Positions 21,691 through 35,300 of a DNA stretch of 64,000 nucleotides are shown here, one piece after another; within the stretch, counting starts at the first letter, position 1; each line of letters begins with the position of its first letter. Origin of the DNA: Alentia gelatinosa. Taxonomy: Eukaryota > Annelida > Polychaeta > Phyllodocida > Polynoidae. The notes beneath the pieces were generated by a model. The model was given only the letters and a program-made list of their open reading frames with translations. It made no database searches and was not told the DNA's origin. The DNA is taken from contig OX465580.1 in the NCBI GenBank assembly GCA_950022655.1, forward strand, positions 44,514,028 through 44,578,027, given 5' to 3'. The translations under genes and the position numbers were made by a program.

Positions 21691-22627
21691 TTAAACCATT
21701 TTGTCTTACATACAGAATCATAGATCCATGAATCCAAGAAAAGATTATACATACTACAGATTCATATCACACAAGTTGTCAACAATGCCTATCCTAGAAC
21801 GCCATGGGTATAGGATATACAGGATCTATGAAGGCTAGACCAAAGCAAACTAACCCATAGTAGTCCCTACTCTTTATTACTCAGCTGCCTAGACGTTAGA
21901 GGAAATTTATAGCAGATCCTTGAAATCAATCAGAATGGAAATATTACCACTCATAAAGACACCAAAGCCTTTAAATCGAAGAGTAGGGTGAACAAGTACA
22001 ACTCCACAACTTTTCAAATCGGTTTCGGTGATAGGCTTTACAACGTCTCGGCGTTGAGTCACCTTTGTCGAGTCAAAAAACGACTCAAGTTTAAAATGAT
22101 GGACGTAATTCCGTAACGTTGCATGTTAGGTCAAAATATCACCAATGAGAATTGTGATAAATTATCATCAACCATGATTTCTTAATGATATAACAAAATG
22201 TACCATGTTTATACATATGGCGATCACATATATGTTGAATCTATATCATGCTGATTATGAGATACAGTAGACCCCCGCTTAAGGGGTTCCGAGCAAACAC
22301 CTTCCATTGCCATTACCTGGACAAAAAATACTAACCACCTTCCATTATGTTTACAATACACCACAATAGAAACCACGAAATGACGAAAACCCTGGTTAAT
22401 GAAATACAAGAAGTGTTACCCTTCACCCTCCGTCATGAGATTTCTAGTTCGAAACTTTAAACTACATTTTGCATACACACATGTCTTTCTTTCTCAGCGA
22501 ATACTGAATGCACCATTTGCATCTCCAGGAACATCACCTAGAGTACAGATTTTCCACCTTTACTGGGTCATCACCAGATCTTGATAGCTGCTGATATAAC
22601 CAAGTGATGCCCAATAAAGGGAGGAGG
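21691..22627. other. non-coding; contains a pogo-like transposon end
   Basis: Near 22262-22280 the sequence ACAGTAGACCCCCGCTTAAG resembles the ends of the pogo-like element at 50885-52635. It is probably a truncated relative, since no opposite end was found. Nothing else was recognised. Confidence 0.4.
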
Positions 22628-22709
22628 CTACAGGTTTGAGACTGGCTTTCCAACAAATCGAAACTTGTTCTCTGGTAGATCGTGGTTCCAGCTGCCTTTG
22701 CTAATCATT
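22628..22709 (-). CDS. oxidoreductase exon 7a (terminal)
   Basis: Encodes MISKGSWNHDLPENKFRFVG then KPVSNL and TAG. Acceptor TTCAG. Confidence 0.85.
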
Positions 22710-24760
22710 CTGAAGGAAAATAAGAACCCAAACATTCGTCATGTTCTATAGTAGTTAAGAGCATTCTAGCCTATAATGATGTTAAACAGATAGCTGGACA
22801 TATTTTAAACAAGCTACATCACTATACTTAATCTTATCAACATTATCTATCTTCTTCACATCAATGGCTGAACAGAGTCTCAAGTAGAAGTGGAGATTAT
22901 ATTCAATATTTTTAATTCAAATTCAAGATGAGAAAATAAAGTACACTGTATGAAATGTGTAGTTATTAAACATCTGAAACAAAACGAAGAGCATAAGACT
23001 TCCTCTAACTCAGGGGAGGAAAGATAGAAAAACTTGCGTCATGAATAAAACAACAGGAGCAGATCTATATTCATATATCTACCTATAGGTGGCAGAAGTG
23101 TCATTGCAACTTACGAGTTTTATATTTCATCGCATTTGTCATAATATAGTTTGGTATTCCTAGTAGCTCGATGGTCCACTCAATATCATTTTTAAGACAT
23201 TAGATATGATAGCATACCTGGCAGCCATCAGACCTATCTCATCAGAAGACTTTGCAGCATGCCCACATCCACCCAATGCTACTCCAAAGCTGGGACTCAA
23301 CATGGAAATGTAGGGATGATTACTCAGAGTTCGAGTTGTGCAGCAGTAGTCAAAATGGTACCGTTTCATCTTCAATCCTGGTTTATTACAAGTAAAATGT
23401 CAAGAACATGGTATATTGATCCCACACATAAAGCATAAATGCATCTTCATGCTAAATCATAAATTGACCAGGAAAATACATTTTACCTCACTTATCTATC
23501 CTTTGATATTCCATTGAAAATTTGATCAATTTACATGATTGGCTTTTTGGGTTGTTTCTCTAAATGACTGTATTTCACGATATTTTATGCAATTAGGCCA
23601 GCTCCTTATTACATAAGTGGAAAATGATGAGTTGAGATGCTGATGTACCTAGGCAAAGACTTTCGGTATTGGAGTTCAGCTTTCTCATAAAGGATCGAAC
23701 CTATTTTTTTAGGGTTTTTTTTGTATTATATCTGAGTGCTTTATTTCACACTTAGATTGTGCAATATAGCAGTGATTCATAAGTACGATTGGCATCTAAA
23801 GCTAGTAAAATGAAGCTCATGAGGGACCTCCAGTTGGATGTCTCTCCATTCCACCTTTTGTAATTTGTTTATATCATAATGTCTAGCCAACCAAAGAACT
23901 ACCAAGAAGCGCAACTCTATGGAACTTCCGGTTAGCGGACTAGACGATGGCGCCACACAGTAGTGGGCCTTTATGAACGGTAATTTGAAGATTCATAAGA
24001 TCTTACATCATTCTAAAATCGCTCGATGTCAAAGGTATATCTAAAGCTGTCAAGCTGAACTTTGAGAAACAAATATGACACATATACCATTTCAAGATTT
24101 TGACATTATGAACCATGTCCTCTATTTTATATGATAGAATTTTTCTTTTTTTAAATATCTTTATTGCGTTCAATTTTTACAAATCGCTCTTCCAGGCAAT
24201 ACAAATAAAGCATGTTACTACGTTTTTTTTTCGCTCACAAATTGCACATTGTAGTATTCCACAATACATGTAACCTCTAACCTGGTTGAGAACCTGATTA
24301 ATTTGATTCACTTACAAAATAATCACAAGAAAACACACTGAAGCATGCCAATATGTCCATTAGTAATTGAGTAAAGAGTATGCACACTAAATTAAGAATA
24401 AAATAGATACTGATTTGAGATTATTTCACTGCCAAGGTACACTGGCCACCGGAGCAAACGCTTGCTACCCAGGTTTGGCCAGTATAGCATAATAATTTGA
24501 AAATATAAAGCAGTCAATGTTATCAAATTTAATTAAATGATAATTACCTGGGAAGATTTCTTTTACCATGTTGACTAACTTGTCTTCGATCTCAGGTGTT
24601 TTGCCATGACAATACCATGAGTGTAAAGCCTGTGGAGTTTTCAGCTGGTATTTAGGTGGAGTGTCGGAGCCATGTCCCATCTTCAGGTAATACTTTCCTT
24701 TTTTGAGAATAAAGATGATTCCTCTATGTCTATTGTTAAGTAAGTTAATATCGCTAGGCT

Positions 24761-24847
<87 letters not shown>

Positions 24848-26827
24848 CAGATATAAGTCATTCTCAGGAGATGGAAGCTTGCGATTTGGCTAAGGGGCAG
24901 TGTCCACTTACTGGGAAAAGCCTGTAAAATGCATACTGATGTATGACAAAATGATATTCATGAAAAATTAATCATCATGATGTAATATAGCTATGCAAGG
25001 GTCCATGTAATACCGTATCAGATTTTCTCTAATTTAGGTCAAAGAGTCATTACTCATTTAGGTATATATTCCATCCCTTTTGACATAGTCTTAGGTAGTG
25101 AACAGACAGCTGCAAAGAGCCGTTGTTTGTTTCTTCCTCTACATTTCACTCCTCTTTCTCTCATACAAAAGTATATTTGCTCACCATCTGGATACTGGAT
25201 CGGGGGCAGGATGTAGCACACAAAACTCAATGTTTCTCTATCATGAGTTCCACCTTTGTAAATAACAGATGGCATTCTTTTCAATTCCTGCATTTCTTCT
25301 TTATCCACTTCAACCTATGACAGGAAAACAATTTGATGTATAAGCATATTCATCGGAATCTTTATCCTTCACAGAGTACATATTCTTGCATTATTCCTGG
25401 TATTTTGTCTTGCGTGCAAAGTAGTCTGAAATCCTAAGTGGTTAATAGACAATATTTCCCAAAGAGCAGGATGCAATATTACCAAGTCAGTAGAACTCTG
25501 TACGAAGAGCAGCCCCAGAGCCGACCCGCACTTGTGTACTGCTTGAGGAAAGATTTTAAATGATTTAACCACCCCGAACCAACAAATTGACAGGACTAAC
25601 TCGGTACTCTCAGCTGAGCACCTCAGGATAAAGTGTGACTTGGATTTAATTGAGAATTCTACTCTGTGTGTACACCACTATATGATCTTCTCACTGATCA
25701 CCATTAGGATAGGCACATTGATTACCCCCCGTGAGTTCTACCGACTAAACATTATCCTATGTGTTGATTCACTTCGACTTGGAATTATTAATCTAATTAA
25801 TTCTCAATGTCAACGTTGTTAAGGCACATCTTTGCCTTTGCATATAAATGTAACCTCATTAATCAATGTATCAATTTGTAGGATTAAGGATGTTAACCAG
25901 CCACTTTGTGATGGGTTTCTATGGCTGATGACCCAAGAGATAAATGGGTTTTTATCAACTTGTGTGCGATCCATAACTAGCAAAAATGTCAATTATTAGC
26001 AAAAATGTTTATCATTAGCAGATATCCACTGTTCACAAAAAAAGTCATAACTAACTTATGATATACATGCGAGGTACGCCATCTTGTAACCGTGAGGACC
26101 ATTTGGGTTCGCCTCACCGCCTAATATGAAGGTGTGAAAAGGACCAGTGAATATCGTATTAAAGGCATCAGGACCAGTTTGAACCCCCTTCTTTAGTATA
26201 TGGAAAGACGCGAGGACCACCTAGAGAGGCATCGCTCAGAATTATTCGATGGATGGAGGCAAACAATGGAAAATGCACTTGTTGAGAAGGAAGAAACACA
26301 GTGTACATTATTGAAAATGGATAGGTTTGTTAACCATGGACCACAGAACTTGAAAAGGGAATTAAGATCTCTTACCAAAATCACAGTATTTGGGTTGATG
26401 AATATATCCGGTAACGTTCCATCTGGTATCAACTTCCGGGAGAAGGTAAATGCACCTGTAGCAAGAATCACTTTCCTTGTTAACAGTGTTCTTCCAGTTG
26501 CTATTTTCACCTCATGCCCCTCATTTGAGCCGTCATGATCGATTCTGTCAACAACAGAGTTTATGAAATGACACCCATGCTTTTCTGCTATCTTTATTTG
26601 GGCCTGGACTAGTGGTCTTGGGTTGATATACCCAGAGTCATTCGGTGAGAAAACCCCCTCATCTGTAGAATCAAACCTCATGTAGGGAAATTCTCTTCCA
26701 AGTTCTGCATCTGAGAGAGTGATATGTGGATGCTCAAGGGCGTCTGCATTAACTTTATAATTCGTGATGTAGCTACCATTCTTAGAACCAACAGATAGGA
26801 AACCACATTCCTCATAGAATCTCATAC
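22628..26827 (-). CDS. oxidoreductase alternative 3' cassette a (exons 3a-7a)
   Basis: Second complete set of the last five exons: 26376-26827, 25185-25314, 24548-24697, 23218-23377 and 22628-22709. Lengths (452, 130, 150, 160, 82 bp) and phases equal those of cassette b exactly. All five are open, all splice sites are GT-AG, and the protein is diverged (about 75% identical in exon 3) yet keeps the FAD motifs, which argues for selection on protein. Nothing like exons 1-2 was seen between 26828 and 29283. Either it is spliced to exons 1-2 at 42-53 kb, skipping cassette b, or it is a 5'-truncated duplicate. It ends in the same SNL tripeptide. Confidence 0.82.
23218..23377 (-). CDS. oxidoreductase exon 6a
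   Basis: Encodes LKMKRYHFDYCCTTRT, PYISMLSPSFGVALGG and CGHAAKSSDEIGLMAAR. Keeps the Cys at the candidate flavin-linking position and the GH-x-x-K-S motif. Donor GTATGC. Confidence 0.87.
24548..24697 (-). CDS. oxidoreductase exon 5a
   Basis: Encodes KYYLKMGHGSDTPPKYQL, LHSWYCHGKTPEIEDKLV and MVKEIFPG. A (TA)n microsatellite lies 64 bp upstream of its acceptor. Confidence 0.85.
24761..24845. repeat. (TA)n microsatellite
   Basis: About 42 TA units with one G interruption, located in the intron before exon 5a. Confidence 0.95.
25185..25314 (-). CDS. oxidoreductase exon 4a
   Basis: Encodes VEVDKEEMQELKRMPSVIYK and CYILPPIQYPDG. Acceptor ATAG, donor GTGAGC. Confidence 0.85.
26376..26827 (-). 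CDS. oxidoreductase exon 3a
   Basis: Encodes GMRFYEECGFLSVGSKNG, FPYMRFDSTDEGVFS, GYINPRPLVQAQIKIAEKHG and ILATGAFTFSRKLIPDG. Starts in phase 1, so it could join exon 2 directly. Donor GTAAGA. Confidence 0.85.
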
Positions 26828-29283
26828 CTGAATAAAAAAGGGGAAACATTAAATAAATGTGCATATCCAAGTATCTGGGATTGCATTTTAAGCTTATTGC
26901 TATACGAGTATTTCAGACAATCAATGTTCATACATATAAAAAAAGAAGATACAATTCAGCAAGAGAGGTATTTCTTTCTTGTCCTGTTTTTGAAGAAATA
27001 GGAAATATGCAAAATATTAACACCCTTTCTATTACTCACTGGAAACACCGAAACGAACGTTTTCTTCTGCGAAGTTTTATATTAATCAATGTCGTTTAAA
27101 GTCCTGCACATCTTATCAGAAATTGTCATGGAATTACTTTGAATGGTCATCACAATGCCATATGCTTGACAAAGAAATGCTTTGGTTTGATCTTTCTTTC
27201 AAACAATATGAATACTACTGCCAATCTGTAGCCCGTCTTGGTTTAGATATTTTAGTTACATTTTTAATCGGAAGAGAGGTCAAGTATCCTGCTATTTTGG
27301 CATCATACTATATATCACTACAGTGTGCTGTCTATGATGGGGCTACCAGGGGAGAAGGGAGGGAGGCAAATGTCCAGGTTGAGTGCTAAATTAAAACTTA
27401 AACGATATTAGGGCTCTGCCCCTTTATATAGAATACGTGTACCGCATGATCTATGCCACTGTTGTTTTAATTGGTCAATCTTTTGGAACAAGTGTGACTC
27501 TACCGTATACTGAGTTGTAAGCCGATTGCAACGACCCCTATTAGGTCTACCACTCGTAGCCAGATCCCCATTGTTCAAGTTCTTAGATCTTTAGCTGAGA
27601 AAATAGAAAATGTCTAAATGGGCTAAGTAGCTAATTTAGCATATTTCTACAGCGTAGATCTCTTAAAAGCTGCTACATGGCATTGTTGGATATGATCCCT
27701 TTCTATATCAGTATTTTCCAATGATATCTATTGGATAAAATATCTATTAAATTTTCATTACTAAATGGACAACGTAAAGATGCCAAACATGATTTTTATG
27801 TCGCCCATTTATATGTCCCTTGCAACATAGACTTAATTTTAAATTTGATTGTTTCAGTCTGAAACTTACCCTCAACCTACAATCTCACCTTCACTAAACG
27901 TCCTACCCTAATTACATGATGCAAACATGAGTTATTAGTCTTTAAAACGGAACCGTAATACTTATCTTTATCCTACCCTTAATAAAAAAAAAACGCCATA
28001 GGCTTAACATGGGATTTGTTTATGTCACGGGTGTGACATAAAGTGTTGTTTATGTCACTACCTTCGAATAATCAAAAATCGTGGAAACGGGGTAGGATGA
28101 AATCTAGACGCCAATTGTTTGAGTTTATTTATGTCGCTCTTTGTATTGGCTCTAATCTCATAAGTCGAAGACGAGCGAGATTAATGAGCCAACAAAATGT
28201 GCGACATAAATAAACTCAAACTTGTGACGTCTCTTGATATTATTATATGTCACCTATCTGTGCATGGTTCTGGCAGGAGAGAAATTAGTTGAAAATTCAT
28301 AGTTTCACGCCCAAATTTACCCGATAGCCCTCTCCTGATCACATGCTTTAAAAATAGACATGTATAGATAAATGGGTCACATAGATACAACTTACTCATC
28401 TTTACGTCGTCGTTTTGTAGGCTAATATATCTAATTCATGTAATGATGTTGTAACTATCACTGAGGGTATGCCATGGGTTTAGGGTGAGTTTGAGGGTGA
28501 AACCATCGAATTTCAACTTATTTCCTTGTTGCCAATGACATAATCTCATCTTTACATCGCCACAGTTTTGACATTATCTTTACTAGAAAAAATCGAGAGA
28601 ACATGTAGGACAGTGAATTGTCCAATAGTAATATATTTTTTATTGGTTAATGACAATCCGACCAACAGCACAGTAATATCAATTACATTCAAGTTTGACA
28701 ACATTCTCCGCCAGCAATCAGTAAAAGCATACTATACAAAGTAAATAAATCATTTATTGTTAGAATCTTCTTTTCCTGTCTACGGATTATTCACCTATAT
28801 CAATAAATACAGCTCTAGATATGAAGCTAGTTTTTTTTAATCATTTTTTCGTTCCTTAGGGGTCTGTATCTCGACTCCGTGGTTTGAAAAGATTTTGAGG
28901 GTAATATCACTCCCTACACAACAATATTGACAGCTGACACTGACAGTGACAGCGTGTAACAGCTACAAACCGGACATCAAAACATCCGACTTGAAGCTAA
29001 AAAACAACTACAAAGGGGCTTACCTCCCTGTCAAAAGATGACTGGGTGTGAGGGACAAGGTTCCCCCATTTTAGTGCTCATAATTTAGAGCCCTATGTAT
29101 ACAGATGTAACACATAGCGCCCCACACTCGGACGCACTGTAAACAGCAATTTACATATAAACCTTCATTACGTCTGCAGATACACCTTCTGAATACAGAT
29201 TTTTACCTTTATCAAGGCAGACCCCTCCCTCCCCCTCACATCTTGATAGGTGCAGCTAAGTGATGCACATAAAAGTTAGGAAG
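26828..29283. other. spacer between the two 3' cassettes
   Basis: AT-rich. Searched by eye on the minus strand for a second Rossmann exon or an exon-2-like HGxYYDEGRI segment; neither was seen. The open frame at 27123-27389 has no recognisable motif. Contains the hairpin at 28117-28221. Confidence 0.55.
28117..28221. repeat. inverted repeat (hairpin-forming)
   Basis: Arms 28117-28159 and 28177-28221 are imperfect reverse complements (GTTTGAGTTTATTTATGTCG on the left arm) around a 17-nt loop. Possibly a small foldback MITE. Confidence 0.7.
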
Positions 29284-29365
29284 CTAGAGATTCGAGGCTG
29301 GCTTTCCAACAAATCGAAACGTGTCCTCTGGTAAATCGTGGTCCCACTTTCCTTTGCTAATCATT
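29284..29365 (-). CDS. oxidoreductase exon 7 (terminal), cassette b
   Basis: 82 bp encoding MISKGKWDHDLPEDTFRFVG then KPASNL and TAG. The split Arg codon is completed across the intron. Acceptor TTCAG. Confidence 0.88.
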
Positions 29366-32300
29366 CTGAAGAAAGAAAGAACCCAAAGTTAAAGATTTAT
29401 TATCTATGAGCAACAGGTTGTCACATTTATAAATCACAATTAAGAACAGTCAATATTATTTTAAAGAAGCTAGATAATTATACCTTATGTGCCAGCCTGA
29501 TCAATGTTACATTATTCTGTGTTGGTAGATAAAGGCTAGCTTTTTCAGTGTTTATTAGATACTACTCCATAATTCATAGAATATTAAAATTATCTTATCA
29601 ATTCTGACTCAAGAGTGACCAGAAGAATTTGAATGCAAAAAGGGGTGCTGTTTGTTGTGTAGAGGCTATGCTGGAGTAAGAATATGGGAAGGTCCAGAGT
29701 TGTATTGATTAATGTAACAGTACACCCACATGGAGGTTACATTGGAGTGAAGAAGGGGGTTATAAATGCTCTTTGAAAACATTTTGCTTTCTCTAACATA
29801 CCGAGCTGCTACGAGACCTATCTCATCAGAAGACTTAGCAGCATGCCCACATCCACCTACTGCTACCCCAAAGTTGGCACTTAGCATGGAGATGTAGGGT
29901 TGATTACGTGGAGTTCCAGCTGAGGCGCAGTAGTCAAAATGGTACCGGTTCATCTTCAACCCTGATTTACCACATGCCAAATGTAGAAACCCTATGTATT
30001 AATTACCTGGATAAAACACACATGTATTTGTATTCTTACTCATGAATAATATTGTGTCATTTTACTTTACGCTCTTCGTTTATTTTGTGATGTTATATAG
30101 AAAATTATTACTTAAGATAACTGGTTTACATATATATGGTAGAACGTGAATGATCAGCGATCCATAGCATCAAGTTTTCCTTGTGATTACCTGGGAATAT
30201 TTCCTTTATCATAGTGACCAAGTGATCCTCAATCTCAGGTATTTTGCCATGGCAATACCATGAGTGCAGAGCCCCTGGAGTTCGCAGCTGGTATTTAGGG
30301 GGAGCATTTGTGCCATGTCCCATCTTCAGGTAATACTTCCCTTTTTGTGAAAAATGAAAATTCCAAAATATGTATGGTTAATTATCTTCTTAATGTTTGT
30401 ATCTATGATTAAAATATATCAACAAATATACAAAACGAATATTTCATGTTCAAAATGATAATTATATAAAGGTAATAATCATTATGGAAATTTGCTATGC
30501 ATTGTTCCACAAAGGCTTAGATTTGCAACAGACAGCTAGAGGAACAGGTTTTTGCAGCCTTGTCTAAGATAAATCTCCTTTTTTCTTCTATAATTGAGAC
30601 TTTCTAACCATCCGGATACTGGATCGGGGGCAAGACGTAGAAGACATAGCCCAATGTTGTTCTATCATGACTTCCACCTTTGTAAATAACCGATGGCATT
30701 CCCTTCATTGCCTTCCTTTCTTCTTCATCCACCTCAACCTATGATAGAAAAAATTAGACGTTTCTTAAACAGACTCTTTGTCCTTTACAAAGTATATCTT
30801 ACTCAGAACTACATTCTGGGTCACATGTGAAGTACATAAAATAAAAGCAGATTTATAGGCTATATTTGGGCCCATTTAGAGTAACCGCTCAGTGTAACAC
30901 ATATTTGCCTGGAGAGACTAGACTATTCAGTCGCGTCTTTTTCATACCTAAATAACTTGGCATCATCAGATAAGCACCTCAGAAGTTAGTATGGTATTTG
31001 TACATGAAGACCAAAGCACATGTGACAGGCTCCTTACGGTGGTGCTCCATTGCGCCGATTGTTGGTCTCCGAACAATTTTCACCCAATCTCCATCTGTTC
31101 CCTGATTTTTCTTGCCTCATGCGTGACCGTGAGGAAAGCATGGGGGCCAATTAAAAGACCGCTAGGAGTTTGAGTGCCGACCGTAGCTTCACTGCAGCTC
31201 CACTATCTGGGACTAGGTGCAGAGCGGCCAGCGACCAAATGATGGCCACCCAATCTCAACAGGATCGGCTGCAGTGGAGCACGGCCTTTAAATGGATAGT
31301 TATCCAACAGCGACGACCGAACACTGGTCTTTACAAGAGATCCCCGGAATATAGCGGTGATCGTAAAATCAGGGCACTTCCAAGCAAGAGTGCCTTTGAA
31401 CATGATATAAAGAAACTGCCCAATCTATTAAACTAACTGCCTAAACTAGGAATCTACAAAATACATATATATTATGGGCGACATAATATATTATTCTGTA
31501 TCATAGGATGCATTACATTTGTCTCATATCTCATCTTCTTATATGTGTATTTACAAATAGCCAAGTACTCATTGTGACAGTACAATAGTTTTGTGACACT
31601 GCAAACTGAGATGCCTGCTAGCCAATCTTCAACCTAGTGTTCAACTTTGCACTCAAAAATGAATATTATTATATACCGGTGCACGAATGTCTCACTTTTA
31701 CGCACTAATAGAAAAGATACCGTTCGGCCGCACCGTGGCGTAAAATATTTTTACTACCCACCGTACCATGTGATCTGTTGACATTATCGGAACAAAAAAT
31801 AAACAGTCAAAATGGCGGCCGTTCCCCTCAATTCGTATCGATAACGGTCCGTATAATCACGCAAAAGCGCACGCAAATACGGAAATACACAGAGAATTAC
31901 GCAGAACACAGAGAGGATTTGAACAATATATATTTACAGTGAATAAACAAGTTTAATTGTGTAATTGAGCAACCTCCCGCCTAACTTGAATTCGGAGCGA
32001 ATGTTACTGTGTGACGTCATTACTACCGCTCACTCTCCAGCAGAATTTTCGTGGTTCTCGCACTTACTTTAATCTCTGCTACAACCCCCACTATCACTCT
32101 CCATAACGACGTTCTGACGTCATCACGGCAGAGGATGACTTTCGCTGAGTGCGGTAACGTTTCGGAGGTTGAAATGTGTTGATTATGTAAGTACCAAAAT
32201 GGCATTTAAATCAAATATCGGTATATAATAATAAAAAGACATAGTGAGTGTGGCCGAATTTCATCTGTTCCTCGATATTTTGGTCAGAAATATTCACCTC

Positions 32301-35300
32301 AGTCTTCTCAGCAGAGAAAAAAACTATATTGGAGAAGTCGTGTCAACCCTCATGGCTGCCGGACTAGGAGTAATATAGCTAGACTTCGCATTCTGGTGCA
32401 TATCTGACGTAATATCAATAATTAACTGGCTCACTGTCCAAAATGTACGTCAAAAATACACAGTAGAATTATTTATCAGATACATCCCGATGCCGAAGTG
32501 ATGCCATACCCCTTACGTAACAGTGTGACGTACACCTATAGATATGTCATGGGTTGCAGCCAGTATGTGCAGGTCTTCCGGCCATAGGTCTATGATAATA
32601 TAGTAATAGCTACAAATCAAATCATACATTATTTTGTTGTCAATAAATGCTACATTAAAAATAAATATACATATTAAAAAAAACACAAATATGAATACAT
32701 CAATTGGTATCATTTCGTCACTGGTTTACCCTCCTTGAATTCAATATAGGTTCATTCTATATAGGTTTATAATTTCTGATAGTTTTAAAACCTGGCCACT
32801 ACATCAGAATTGCTATTATACCAATGAGTATGACAAGTACATGATAGGCTACAGAATCCGTAACACTTTCTTCTATGCATGGTGTGCAAACACAACAAAT
32901 TAAAGAAATTGTCTTACCAAAATCACTGTAGTTGGCCTAATGAATACATCAGGTACCACACCCCCTGGTATCAGTTTTCGGGAGAAGGTGAATGCCCCTG
33001 TGGCAAGAATGATTTTCCTAGTAAATAGTGTTCTGCCAGTGGCTATTTTCACTTCATAACCCTCATGTGAGCCGATAGAATCGATTCTGTCAACAACAGC
33101 ATCTATAAAATCACAGCCATGTTTTTTAGCCAGCTTCAGTTGGGCCTGGACTAGTGGTCTAGGGTTAATGTACCCAGACTCTTTCCCTGAGAATACCCCC
33201 TCATCTGAGGAATCGAACCTCATGTAGGGGAATTCCTTCTCCAAGTCCTTATATGGAAACTGGATATGTGGGTGGGCAAGAGCTTCCGCGTTAGCCTTCA
33301 CATTTCTAATGTAGTTCCCATTCTTGGAACCCACAGAGAGAAAACCACATTCTTCATAGAATTTCATTCCTGAAACGGAAAGGAAAAACAAAAAATCATC
33401 GCAGTGAGTACATTGATGAGGCCTTAAGTTAATTTGTATTTGAAATAGTACTTCCCAAAGGATCCCAGGTAGCAGCGAACGTTATATCAATGTTAATTTT
33501 CACTTGTGCAACAACTATTATGGATAAATTTGCATTATTACTATTTAAAGATGTAATTCCACTGACCTTTATTCCAGCATCGGAGGTTTTTCCTAATGTC
33601 TTTCTTTCCACAAGGTCTAGGGGATAGGACTAACATTAGTTCATGAATTAGTCACCAAATGGCGCACCGTAGTATCTCCGAGATGGCGCCATCATTCAGG
33701 GGACTGAACCTGTAATGTGGCTCTTTGTTCTTACGGAATCCAACTGACTCACAAACCTTTACCATACCTCCTTTGTCTCTTAACACACATTCTAGTGTAG
33801 GAAGACTTAAAGATGAAGCCCAAGACATGTTATTCCAGACAAGGAAGGCTCTGTACACATAGATACGACAAAGGCTACAAGGAGTGGCAGTGGCCTATCA
33901 TAAGTTTGGGCTTTAGGGCAGGATACCATATGGCATTCCCATAGTATGGCAGCAGAATGTCAGCGTGACAGGACAATGCCAGAAGGTGGTTTTCAATCGA
34001 ATTTTCTTCTTTTTTTCATAATAAATACTTGGTGGATTTTCATAATTTTAATGATACATGTAGGGCTATATTATGTAAAGAAATATCATAGTTATGTAAA
34101 TATACATGGTTAGATATGAGATATGGAGCTGTATTGTCAGATCACATACATCATATTGTGTAAGTACTTCAATGTTACTGATTTTAATACTTTGTGATAT
34201 TTCGGAAATTATAGCAAAGTTAGTAATATTCAATGGACATAGTTGTTCTGCCTGTAATGCTGTAAAATATCAGAAAATTCAGACGATGTTTGATGAATTA
34301 CTGGTATTTTTTTAAGTGTAAACGTATCAACAGTAAAAGTCCGTGACTACGGACCACAGAGGCCTGCCGTTAAATCGTCACAATACGTGACGCTGTCTAC
34401 CGTATTATAAGGGCACGGTGCTAGAGCCCTGCCAAATACATCCCGCACTATAGGTCAGGTAGGCATATTAGGGACTAAGGTGGGATCCGGATTCAAATAG
34501 CGTTTCCCTAAAAATTCTTATAGATTGACTTGTGCTGCATATTTAATTAGTTTAAGTAGGCATTTATTTGTAATTAATAACTAAAGAAAAAAACATTGTC
34601 TGAAATTATAATATAAAAATATTGCATCATTTCCAACAAAGCCTTACTTCTTCATTTTCTGCCTACCACGACAATGCTTTAACATAGGGCACATATAAAA
34701 AAAGGAGCTTTTTGCTACTTTTCTATTTTTATAACAAAACAGTCCATTTTGACTTCTACTATGAGTACAATAAAAGTTGAGGTATCACAATGATCCTCAA
34801 AGAAATCTCTACTTGGTTAACCTGGGCTTTGATTTTGATGTAGGGCTATATTATGTAAAGAAATATCATAGTTATGTAAATATACATGGTTAGATATGAG
34901 ATATGGAGCTGTATTGTCAGATCACATACATCATATTGTGTAAGTACTTCAATGTTACTGATTTTAATACTTTGTGATATTTCGGAAATTATAGCAAAGT
35001 TAGTAATATTCAATGGACATAGTTGTTCTGCCTGTAATGCTGTAAAATATCAGAAAATTCAGACGATGTTTGATGAATTACTGGTATTTTTTTAAGTGTA
35101 AACGTATCAACAGTAAAAGTCCGTGACTACGGACCACAGAGGCCTGCCGTTAAATCGTCACAATACGTGACGCTGTCTACCGTATTATAAGGGCACGGTG
35201 CTAGAGCCCTGCCAAATACATCCCGCACTATAGGTCAGGTAGGCATATTAGGGACTAAGGTGGGATCCGGATTCAAATAGCGTTTCCCTAAAAATTCTTA

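Noticed and set aside
27123..27389. 88-codon plus-strand ORF between the cassettes
   Set aside because: No motif and opposite to the host gene; considered chance.
33652..33858. Minus-strand 69-codon ORF in intron 2
   Set aside because: No recognisable domain and no splice context; treated as chance or an unknown repeat fragment.
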